Below, piece by piece: positions 10,568-19,894 of a DNA stretch of 64,000 nt. This DNA is from Neurospora crassa OR74A. Taxonomy: Eukaryota; Ascomycota; Sordariomycetes; Sordariales; Sordariaceae. The translations under genes were made by a program, and so were the position numbers. The stretch spans positions 1,674,001 to 1,738,000 of the forward strand of contig NC_026507.1 of NCBI RefSeq assembly GCF_000182925.2, given 5' to 3'. Position 1 is the stretch's first letter, and each line of letters opens with the position of its first letter. The notes under the pieces were generated by a model, which made no database searches, was not told the origin of the DNA, and saw nothing but the letters and a program-made list of their open reading frames with translations.

Positions 10568-11551
10568 ATGGACTCCAAGAATGACGACTCTACCGACAAC
10601 AAAAATAACAATGAGGATCACCGCCTCATGAACTACCTCCGCCGTCCATACGACCCGGCATCTACTAACATGCTCACCATTCGCACCAGCTGGGTTCGCA
10701 CCATGCACCATGCCGCCCAAGCCTATCTCCGTCAAATGACCTCGACGCCGTCGACGACCAGCAACATCACCGAACAAGACATCTTGTACGCCTTTATTTG
10801 GCATCTGCTCACTCGAGCGCAAATCCATGGCAGCGGCAGCGGCAGCAGCAGCAACCATGACAGTGTCGTCCCCGGTAACAACCCCGTGGAAGTAGTAAAA
10901 CTTGTCACCATCGTCGACGTCCGCAGCGCCCCCTCCCCTCCTACTCACACCCAAAGCCAGAACCAACTTCACCCTGACTACCACCTCCCAGCCATCGCCA
11001 CTGTCCCTCTACAGCAGTTCCTCCGCCCAGTCATCACCGACGAGACAGGCATTCCCCATCTCCGACAATACGCCCTGCTTGCCCTTGCGATCCGCTCGGC
11101 CATCGAAGCCGTGCAAGCGCAAGCTGGCCAGGAAGATGCGCGGCGACTTAAGATGGCGGCGAAGAGGGATTCGAGTGAAGGTTGCGGAAGGCTGTTGGGT
11201 ATCTTTTCTCTTGAGGAAGCGAGAAGAGAGGCTTGGAAGGGGATGGGGTATGGAGAATCGCATGAGAGACGGATGGCGACGGTGGAGATTGGTTCTAGGA
11301 GGATGTCGTCGTCATCGAGAGAGGATGAGATGGAGATGGGATTGGGGGTACACACTGTGTATAAACCATCGACGCCGGCCAGCGCCGACTATTATGCGAT
11401 TGTGTTCCCCATGACTGGGGCGGCTCAAGGAAGAATGGGAGACGGGAAATGGAGGGTGCAGCTACATCTGCATCCGCTGGCTAGGCAGTGGTTGAGGAGG
11501 TGGATGAATGAGAAGCCTGAGGAGGCTGAAATTGAGCCGATGATTCGGTGA
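10568..11551 (+). CDS. C-terminal half of an HXXXD-type acyltransferase
   Basis: The ATG at 10568 lies in a CACCATGG context; the frame is open from 10475, and 327 codons follow from the ATG. The order of segments matches the second half of HXXXD acyltransferases: RRPYDPASTNMLTIRTSW, then NITEQDILYAFIWHLLTRAQ (family equivalent VSTNDALxAxLWRxxxRAR), then VTIVDVRSAP followed by LPAIATVPLQQFL, then LRQYALLALAIRSAIEAV, and a C-terminal strand VQLHLHPLARQWLRRWM. The DFGWG-type structural motif normally present near the C-terminus is not recognisable. Without the first half it lacks the active-site segment, so alone it is unlikely to be an enzyme. Its position directly after the N-half and on the same strand argues that both come from one ancestral gene. 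Confidence 0.6.
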   Translation: MDSKNDDSTDNKNNNEDHRLMNYLRRPYDPASTNMLTIRTSWVRTMHHAAQAYLRQMTSTPSTTSNITEQDILYAFIWHLLTRAQIHGSGSGSSSNHDSVVPGNNPVEVVKLVTIVDVRSAPSPPTHTQSQNQLHPDYHLPAIATVPLQQFLRPVITDETGIPHLRQYALLALAIRSAIEAVQAQAGQEDARRLKMAAKRDSSEGCGRLLGIFSLEEARREAWKGMGYGESHERRMATVEIGSRRMSSSSREDEMEMGLGVHTVYKPSTPASADYYAIVFPMTGAAQGRMGDGKWRVQLHLHPLARQWLRRWMNEKPEEAEIEPMIR

Positions 11552-14500
11552 GTTGGGTGAACGAAGCCGGATTGGGAAGCCGCAAGGAAACAGGGTGTTT
11601 GGAGAAACCTGGTACATATGTGACTGCGTGTAGCTTCACTCGCTCGAATAGGACGAATAGATGGTTTTGATCTAGCGGAAGCCAAGGAAGAAATTGGACA
11701 GGACTTAAGGCATCGATGACCATCTTGACTTGGTACGTTTATCGTAGCCAATGCCAATATCGGATTGCCAAGATCCGTAACATGCCCTACTGCTCACCCG
11801 CAGGAGCTCCGTACCTAAAAGTGAATCTTGCCAGGAAGCGGAGACGGTAGCGGCCGGCACGTCGCAGCAAGGCGGGCAGCCAAGTGGGATCCGGACTTTT
11901 GATCATGCCACTCAGCATGAGATCGAAACAGGAACGGTAGCACGAGGCCGGGGATTACGGCGCCAAAAGCATCCTGTCTCCGATATGTCTTCACGTAGCG
12001 GAGAGGGGCGGCACGGTCGTTGACTTCCGGAGAGTGTCTTCGCCCCCGATTAAAGGTAGGTGGATGCCCGGAGCAGCCGTACGGATTTGGTGGGTTTATC
12101 CCCGCTTGCGCGAAATATTTATGATCTACTTGTGAGATCAGCGCCAGCAGACACGGTAGAGCATGACGGGCGTGTGCCTCATGCCCATTTCGAAGGAGAT
12201 TTTCCACGTTGCTTCTCCCGTCGGGGGTGGTGGGTAAGGTGTGGAGAGCTTGCGTGGGCAGCCGGACATGATAGTGTACAAATCGGGAAAAGAGCCAACC
12301 TTTAGACTAAAGGATCGGGACTCCATGGTTGCAGTTGATGAAGCATGACGGGGCAGCAAGGGGGCCGTCACAGGCATTGTACTCGCACTTCATTGTTTCA
12401 AGGCTTGTGAGGTCGGACATGGAAATGACGATCAGTGGTGACTGGTGACGACGATTTCTATGCTGGTCACCGTTGGAGGCGCGGTTGACGACAGCGTTGA
12501 AGAGACGCCGAAGCCGATGAATAGGAGCTCTTGAGAGCCTCTGGGCCTTTGTGGCATTGAAGACTTGCTCAGAGGTGAACCTGGTCAATTCCAAGCAGAG
12601 ATTTCTTTGTTGTCCCTGGTCAGTGACAAGTGTGGTACATTTGCAGTGTTCCTGATCTAGGACCCAGCCGTGTGGTTCAGTGTCACGGTTCCGTCGGTGT
12701 TGGTCCCGTTCAGTTGCTTATGTGGCGAGACCGTTCTCGGCGTTGAATCTTGAAGCCAAGTCAAGCGGATGATGAATCGGTACTGTAGGAACTCACGAAA
12801 TTCAATCTCACACCTGCTGTGAGGTCCCAGCCCTCGAAGAATTCGTCAGACAAGATGGGACCCGTACGGGATGTGGTGTGTTCCTGCCCCTGCGGTACGG
12901 TAGCAACGGAAGCGGGTCCGCTAGGGGTAACGGCGTCTTGCCAAAACAGGTAATGATTGTCGCTCTTGGCCCGCACAGATCCATATCCATTCCTTTTCGT
13001 CGGCTTTTTATCGTCAGATTTCTCGTGTGCGAAAGCCCTCACTCCCACTCCTCAGGCCATCTCCACTACCATCAGTGACCAACACACATTCCCGTTTCCC
13101 ACATCGGAGCCGAATGGTTTCCTCCAGCGGAATCCGGCGGTCAAACGGAATCTCTCCAGCCCTTTTCTCTTTCTCCTCTTCCCAATCGTATAAGCCAAGA
13201 ACTGACCAATTTTTAACTATCACCATCTGGACCCTTCCAATTTCTCGGGTTTGGGGATGTGACGGATGCACCTTGATGGCGCCGGCCCGATGGCTGACTT
13301 TGCACAGGGAAGTAGCATGTTGTATGATGCTTTACGAGGGCGGCGAAGGACGAGAGGACTTCAGTTTGACATCATCAACTTTTGACGCTTTGCCCCTGTA
13401 ATGGTACCTGCGCTAAGGTGTAGAACACTCGCTCGTCGAAGACAGGTTTTCGAACCTATCTACTTTTACTGTCTTCCAAAGGGAGGGCAAGAAGCATGGA
13501 GGGATGAGGGAGGGGCCGATATCGCTCTTTCCGTCCTGTCGCCGTTGACGTCGCCGGGTGGTCGCTGCTCGCGTGGAAGCAGCAAATCTGTCATGGAGTT
13601 CTGCGGTCGATTGGCGTTCCTGCCGCGCAAAGACGTGGAGAGAAACAACAAGCGCATGCGGCACCCTGTCCGACCGGCCAAGTCATCACACATTGCCGTG
13701 GCCCCTTCATGCCTTGGTTGTGATGGTGGGCGAAGGTGGGTGGGCCGTTGGCATCAGTCAGGATTATCGATCAGATAAGATGATCTGATAAAAATTTTTG
13801 CAGCTTGGCAAAGTGGAATCTAGGTTAAGGTGCGGGGCCTCTGTGTTACGATTGGCCCTGTGCAACCAGGGGCGTCCTAGATTGGTGGAATCATGGGTGG
13901 TGGATCATTCCAATAGTACCGGTCTTCACGTCCCGGTCAAAACTGGTACTGAATGCGATCTGTCTTGATGGACACATGACGGTTTCAAGTGGAAAAATGC
14001 CGTATCTGAAAGAGGGATACGTTGTTGCTCTATCAGCTGTAATCACAATCACAGATGGGAAATGTCAAATGTCAAATACTCAATTTAGAGAGCTGAATCG
14101 AAAGTCAACTCAAGTGGTAACTGAAAGGCCCTTCACTCTGCGATAGGAACTGGAATAGCTTTCCGGCTTGGAAGACGGATCCCTAAAAATGCAAGACGTA
14201 ATCGACCCATCGATACCATCGTCGAGAAAACACACCGCTGCTTCACAAAGCTCCAGTGTAAAACCCGCATGTATGAACACTAGAAGTAACGATAGCACAG
14301 TGACAATAGGATTTTGGTATAAATTAGTTGAATTTGGGGGCAGAGCGGGAACACAGAACACAGAGCACAAGACGACACAGCACCCCAATTTTGTTCGGAT
14401 CAGAGTATGGTACTGCAACCGACACTTGTACCATCTGTCAAAGAGCCATCCAAGGTCACAGATAACGTTCGACATTACGAATTACAGTAAGTTGGTGTAC

Positions 14501-15478
14501 GGAACTTACAGTAGGTCAGCCCAGTCTAGTTATAACACCGAGTCCAGACTTTAATCCTAGCCGACAGCCAACAGTGCCCGCACTTCTCCGAGAGGCTTCC
14601 GACTGCAGCTGGGGTGACAATGCATCGTTTTTCTTCTATTTTGCCGCGTGGGTTGTGGGATACAGTATATATGTACATATCTACGCAGTAGGTAATGGCA
14701 TGGCTTGTCCAGTTTGACGGCGCCTCTGGGCTCCATTGCCACGTTGGGCCCCTTAGGTCTTCCTTTTCTGCTCACCCCATCGTTCTCCCCGTCACCGGCG
14801 TCAAGATAACTGCCCTGCATATTCATCACGGCCATGTAACTTGAAGATATTCGCTGCCGCGCAACCGCCTCGGGAAGGACCTGAACAAGGGAATCCCCAT
14901 CCCGCCCTTTCGCAGACCCCTTCTGGCTGTCCCGTCTCGGCCGGATTTTGCAGAGGCTATCGCCATGGCCGGCTCTTGAGGCGTTGGGAGTTGGGAGAGT
15001 CTCCAGACCAGAACGGCGCAATGCCCTTTTCGGTCTCTACTGTGTTGGCTGCATGCCTGTGGTCCCCACCGAACTGACAGTCATTTTGCCTCTGCAGTGA
15101 GCTCTACCTGGCTCAGTGTAACCTTGGGATGCTGCCCCTGCTACCTCTAGTCCTCCACTTCCGGCCCTCGGCCCAACCACACAGAAACCGCGGACGCCAG
15201 AGCACTCCACCCCACTCCACCCCACGGCACAAGCTCCAACCGAGCTCCACCGGCCACGCCGTACTACGTACCGCGTTTTCTCACTTGATTCAGTTTCACC
15301 CAAACTCACTCAACTGGGTATAGCGCCGCGTATGTTCGTCCTCACCCAATCGTCCATTCACTTAATACGGGTCAAAAAACTTTCTGGAAACGATGCGGCA
15401 ATGGGATTGGTTGGAGAGAAACTGTATCGGGCTAGAAGAAACAGTATAGATGGTGTCCATCCGCCTTGCGCAACTTCG
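11552..15478. other. Gene-poor region, 3.9 kb
   Basis: Several open frames of 80-150 codons occur on both strands (for example minus 11815-12207 and minus 14557-15021). None has a family signature, convincing splice structure or consistent codon bias. The one feature I support is the tandem pair of GATA-type sites at 13770-13791. Confidence 0.45.
13770..13791 (+). promoter_or_regulatory. Tandem pair of ATCWGATAA motifs (siderophore-GATA-factor type)
   Basis: ATCAGATAA at 13770-13778 and ATCTGATAA at 13783-13791 match the ATCWGATAA consensus of fungal SRE/SreA iron-responsive GATA repressors, spaced 13 bases start to start. They lie about 1.95 kb upstream of the siderophore transporter start. 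They may be a distal element of that gene or belong to an unrecognised transcript. Confidence 0.6.
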
Positions 15479-15487
15479 ATCTGATAA
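15479..15487 (+). promoter_or_regulatory. ATCWGATAA site, transporter promoter
   Basis: Perfect ATCTGATAA, 251 bases before the siderophore transporter ATG (end of motif to start codon). It is the expected binding site for the SRE/SreA-type repressor that shuts siderophore uptake genes when iron is sufficient. Confidence 0.7.
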
Positions 15488-15541
15488 GTAATATAAACTT
15501 CGATCCCGCTCCCGACTCTCCCCTCCTCCCGTTCTCCTTTG

Positions 15542-15550
15542 ATCTGATAA
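15542..15550 (+). promoter_or_regulatory. Second ATCWGATAA site, transporter promoter
   Basis: Second perfect ATCTGATAA, on the same strand 63 bases after the first and 188 bases before the ATG. Two such sites in one promoter are typical of SRE-controlled siderophore genes. Confidence 0.7.
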
Positions 15551-15576
15551 TCTGCCTTCCACCCCCCAAACCTCCT

Positions 15577-15614
15577 TCCCTCATCTTCCTATCTTTCCCT
15601 CATCTTCCTATCTT
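15577..15614 (+). repeat. Two-copy 19-base tandem repeat in pyrimidine-rich 5' flank
   Basis: Two exact copies of a 19-base CT-rich unit (15577-15595 and 15596-15614), between the GATA sites and the transporter ATG, probably in or near the 5' UTR. Confidence 0.8.
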
Positions 15615-15737
15615 TCCATACCTTTTCCTTCCCACCGACTGAAGGCTGGTTCTCAACTGACCCGGATCGTGGTTCAACGGAGGCATTTTCTTAATTTCTC
15701 ATACTTATCGGCTACTCAGCTCCGTTCTTCCTTCACC

Positions 15738-17603
15738 ATGAGGAGTCTTCTTCATAAGCTGGGCCGCCCTGCGGCTCCGGCCGACATCGTCGAGGAGGTC
15801 CAGCATAACCCCAATGACAAGGAGGCCGCTGTCGGTACCACGTCTGCCACCAACGCGTCGGACCCGGGTGCCGAGACCGACTCTAGCCAGGAGATCTCCA
15901 AAGAGGCTCAGGCCGGTATTCAGCGTGTCGAGGCCATGACCAAGGTCTGGACCCGGAACGACATGTACATGGCCTACATCACGTATGTTCTGTCCTTCAC
16001 TTCCTCCACGTACTTACTGTATGTGACTGTTGACTAACCATCGTTCATCCCCAGTATTTGGATCCTCTACTTCGTCGATGCCCTCCAGTCCGGCATGTCC
16101 ACCAGCTTCTATCCTTACGTTACCAGTTCCTTCGCTCTTCACTCCCTCACGGCTACCACCAGCATCATGTCCAGCTTGATCGGTGGTCTGTTCAAGCTTC
16201 CCCTTGCCAAGATCCTTGATATCTGGGGTCGTCCTCAGGGTTTCTGCGCCATGCTTGGCTGCCTGACCATTGGTCTGATCATGATGGCTGGTTGTAACGG
16301 CGTCAAGACCTATGCGGCTGCCCAGGTCTTCTACTGGGTTGGATACAACGGCCTCACCTACTCAATCTCCATCTTCCTTGCCGATACTTCGGCCCTCAAG
16401 AACCGAGCATTGCTGTTTGCCTTTGTTTCATCCCCCTACATCATCACCTGCTGGATCAGCGGTATCGTTGCCCAACGCTTCCTCGACGGCCCTGGCTGGA
16501 GGTGGGGCTATGGCGCCTTTGCCATTATTGTCCCCGCGGTCTGCTCGCCCATCCTCTGGCTCTTTTACAAGAACCACGTCAAGGCCAAGAAGGCCGGTCT
16601 TCTCCCCAAGCACGAGAGCAAGGGCAACTTCTGGCAGACGCTCAAGTTCTACGTCATCGAGTTCGACATTCTCGGTCTGCTCCTCATCACTACTGGTCTG
16701 GCCTTGTTCCTCCTGTCCTTCAACCTCTACTCGTACCAGAAGGACCAGTGGAAGTCTCCCCTCATCATCTGCTTCCTTATCTTTGGTGGTTTGCTCATGA
16801 TCGCCTTCGCCTTGTATGAGAAGTTCTTGGCTCCCAAGACTTTCATCCCCTACCAACTCCTCATGGACCGCACCGTCATCAGTGCGTGTATTCTTGCGGG
16901 TGCCCTCTTCGTCTCGTTCTACATCTGGGATAGCTACTTCTCCTCCTTCCTTCAGGTCGTCAACAACCTCGACGTCGTCAAGACCAGCTACGTTGTCAAC
17001 GTTTACAGCGTCGGCTCCTGCTTCTGGTCTCTCCTCGTCGGTTGGGCCGTCCGCAAGACTAACCGCTTCAAGTGGCTCGCCGTGTACTTTGGTGTCCCTG
17101 TCACCATTCTCGGTGTCGGTCTCATGATCCACTTCCGCCAGCCCAACGAGAACGTCGGCTACATTGTCATGTGCCAGATCTTCATTGCCACGGCCGGCGG
17201 TACCCTCGTCATTTGCGAGCAAATGGCGGTCATGGCGGCTACCTCGCACGAGTTCATTGCGGTCGTCCTTGCCATCGAGGCCATGTTCTCCAACGTTGGT
17301 GGTGCCATTGGTTCCACTGTCGCCTCGGCCATCTGGACTGGTGTCTTCCCCAAGCACCTGGCCAAGTACCTTCCCGCCTCGGAGCAGCAGAACTTGACCG
17401 CCATCTACGGCTCTATTGTTACGCAGCTGAGCTACCCATATGGTTCTGAGACCAGAAACGCCATTGCTCGGGCCTACGGTGACTCCCAGAAGTACATGCT
17501 CATCGCTGCGACGGCCATCCAGGCCATCTCAATGGTGTCGGTCTTGTTCTGGAGGGACATCAAGCTCGACAATGTCAAGCAGAACAAGGGCTTGGTGTTC
17601 TAA
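15738..17603 (+). CDS. Siderophore-iron transporter, major facilitator superfamily (MirB/Sit1/ARN type)
   Basis: Plasma-membrane proton-coupled importer of ferric siderophores. Exons are 15738-15982 and 16055-17603; the 72-base intron has GTATGT, a GACTAAC branch site and CCCCAG. The product is 597 residues, the usual size for 14-TM fungal siderophore transporters. The ATG has a CACCATG context. The first 70 or so residues are a hydrophilic cytosolic tail. TM1 follows (YITIWILYFVDALQSGM), then STSFYPYVTSSF, typical of this family. Further hallmarks are LPLAKILDIWGRPQGF, FYWVGYNGLTYSISIFLADTS, RALLFAFVSSPYIITCWISG and GPGWRWGYGAFAI, and the large loop QVVNNLDVVKTSYVVNVYSV before the late helices. 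The C-terminal half contains EQMAVMAATSHEFIAVVLA and GSTVASAIWTGVFP. Two ATCWGATAA sites upstream indicate iron repression by an SRE-type GATA factor. The substrate siderophore cannot be told from sequence. Confidence 0.95.
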
Positions 17604-18487
17604 AGGGAAAGAAAAAGAAGTATTTTTTTTCTTATTGTGCCAGTCAATTGGCGGTTTGGATATCAAAAAAGGCGAATGATTGTAAAAGGGGGAACGGTGC
17701 AGGTTCAGGCATTGTGTCATGACTTTGAAGTTATTGTTTGATGACATTATACCCGATGTGTTTGCTTTTTCTATAGTGCTGAGGATAATGTAATACGAGT
17801 AATGAATGGATGTTCTTTGCAGTTTGTCCCTCGGTCAGCTCATCATCATGTGGGGAAATATCGCGGGGAAGAGAGATTCGGAGATATCTGATGAGATATA
17901 CAGGTAATATACCCATCTCCAACAACGTTATCGCCAGCGGGCATAACTACTAACCTAAGCGGGTAACTGGCTTTTTCACCAAGTGGTTTCCTCAAAGTTC
18001 TTTGTCTCTCTCTTTTTTTTCTTTTTTTTTAATTTTATTTTTTTTTTTTTTAATTTTTTTTTTTTTTTTTTTTTTTTTTTTGCCCCGCGTATTCCCTTCT
18101 CCTCGCGCTACCTATGCTGCCTATGTGTAGGGTAAATTGTAAACTGTCTGTGTAGCGGACCGGGGCTCATGGGACGGGACTTTTCCTTAGCGATAAGGTT
18201 TTAGTCAGGGGTAATCACGGACGATAAGCGCTTGTACCCCACTCTGACGTCACAGGCGTTCGTCTGAAGCTCTCGTCCCTTCTGTGCAAGACAACAAACA
18301 ACAAACAACACCGCTACTTAGTAGAATCATACACAAGCCGATTCCAGGGAAGCACACGAGAAGATAATTTACCGTTCTCTTGACAGTAGCTTCCAGATTA
18401 CATCTGCTGTTTTTGCTGCACTCTTGCTGAGAATAATCAGAAATCGCGAAGCTCACAAACCATCAACCACCCAGATCCTTAGAAAGA
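17604..18487. other. Intergenic spacer with long T tract
   Basis: Holds the 3' flank of the transporter and the promoter of the kelch gene, separated by the T-rich tract at 18012-18081. ACAAACA-type repeats at about 18293-18310 lie in the likely kelch 5' region. Confidence 0.5.
18012..18081 (+). repeat. Interrupted poly-T tract
   Basis: About 70 bases that are almost all T, broken by a few A and C; the last 28 bases (18054-18081) are pure T. Confidence 0.95.
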
Positions 18488-19894
18488 ATGGCCGAAGTTG
18501 CAGCCGGTGCTCTGGTTGCCGAGCAGATCGTGGCAACAGGCGTCGAAGTCGGAGCCGCAGTCGCCGTCGCCGCTCCAACACAGCCGCTGAAAGTGTCTCT
18601 CACACAGCTAGCGAGGGCGACATCAGAACCCACCGAGTATGCGCGCGCTCTCTCTCTCCCTCTCTCAACAAGGAACCACCTGCTAATCGTACTGCATTCC
18701 TCCAGGCGAGCCCTTGCCCGCTCCAATCATACCATCACCACCATCGGTAACAAAGCCTACATCTTTGGTGGCGAAGATGTCGATGGCAAGCTTTGCAACA
18801 GCGATGTCCAAGCCATTCTTCTCCCGAGCAAAGAAAACACCGGTGCCGAGAAGATCCACGATCACTTTCCAGCGTTCCCCTTGATCGAGGCAAAGACTGG
18901 CGAGACATACATACCCGCACCTCGTACCAAACATGCCGCTTGCGCCTGGGGCAACTCGGTTGTCGTCCACGGCGGATGCGACGAGCACGGCAACCCCATC
19001 GAGGAAGACAACTGTCTCTGGCTCTGGGACACAGAGCACATGAAGTGGACAAAGCTGCAAGGGGAGACGCAACTAGGGGTGAAGCTGGTGCCGCGCTACG
19101 GCCACCACATCTTTGTCGACGACAAGCAGAACTTCCTGATCCTCCACGGAGGTCACACATCAAGTTCCGACGGCAGCGAAACAGAAACATGGCTCTACAG
19201 CTTTGACCGCAACGCGTGGACCACCCTCCCCAAGTCCCCCTTCCCACCTCTCGCCGCCGCCTACGCCGACACAACTCTCTACACCATCAGCGCCAGCCCG
19301 GACTCGCCCAATCTCAGCGGCACCATCAATCACCTCGATCTCCTCAAGTCCACCACCGAACGCGAGAAGCCCGGCGCACTCACTTGGCAATCCATCACCT
19401 ACCCCATCAACCCGCTCACGCCCGGCCCGCAACCGCGCGTCGGAGGTGCGTTGGTGCCCATCCACACCGGCTACGGCCGCTCCTATCTGATTTACATGTT
19501 TGGCATCTCCTCGGACGCGGTCGGCGAGTCTGACACTTCATCACCTGAAGAAGAGAAATACTACGCCGACATCTGGTCCCTCCAACTGCCCTCGCACGGG
19601 TTCACGGGTGCTGCGGCCAAGGATGTGATTCGCGACAAGCTGATGCCAAAGGGGGTTGAGTCGGGTAAGTTCAGCTGGGCGGAAGCGGAGCTGGTGCCGA
19701 CTCAGCAGAAAATGGAGGCCGCGGCGGAGGGTAAGGTGCATCCCGGTCCGAGAGGGCTATTGGCGGCGTCGGGGTGTTTGGACGGAAAGGGGGTTGTGCT
19801 TTGGGGAGGGGTCAATCCGAAGGGAGAAAGGGAGGCGGATGGGTGGTTGTTGGGGTTGGCTTATGGTTATGCCGATGAGGATCGGTTTGAGTAG
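18488..19894 (+). CDS. Kelch-repeat beta-propeller protein
   Basis: The ATG is at 18488. The frame is open throughout, but 18637-18705 has GTATGC, a GCTAATC branch site and CTCCAG, and removing it (69 bases, in frame) joins SEPTE to RALARSNHT just as kelch domains start. The spliced product is 445 residues; the unspliced one is 468. Kelch blades are marked by paired Gly after hydrophobic strands: NKAYIFGGED, NSVVVHGGCD, NFLILHGGHT, SYLIYMFGIS and GVVLWGGVNP, with Trp in the connecting strands (LWLWDTEHMKWTKL, WLYSFDRNAWTTL). The N-terminus is Ala/Val-rich. Fungal relatives of this layout are cytosolic propellers of unknown partner, distantly like plant nitrile-specifier proteins. There is no BTB or F-box domain. 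It is not physically linked to a recognisable partner gene. Confidence 0.9.
   Translation: MAEVAAGALVAEQIVATGVEVGAAVAVAAPTQPLKVSLTQLARATSEPTEYARALSLPLSTRNHLLIVLHSSRRALARSNHTITTIGNKAYIFGGEDVDGKLCNSDVQAILLPSKENTGAEKIHDHFPAFPLIEAKTGETYIPAPRTKHAACAWGNSVVVHGGCDEHGNPIEEDNCLWLWDTEHMKWTKLQGETQLGVKLVPRYGHHIFVDDKQNFLILHGGHTSSSDGSETETWLYSFDRNAWTTLPKSPFPPLAAAYADTTLYTISASPDSPNLSGTINHLDLLKSTTEREKPGALTWQSITYPINPLTPGPQPRVGGALVPIHTGYGRSYLIYMFGISSDAVGESDTSSPEEEKYYADIWSLQLPSHGFTGAAAKDVIRDKLMPKGVESGKFSWAEAELVPTQQKMEAAAEGKVHPGPRGLLAASGCLDGKGVVLWGGVNPKGEREADGWLLGLAYGYADEDRFE

Noticed and set aside
16428-17357. 309-codon minus-strand open frame inside the siderophore transporter
   Set aside because: Antisense shadow of a strongly GC3-biased gene; the sense frame has full family similarity.
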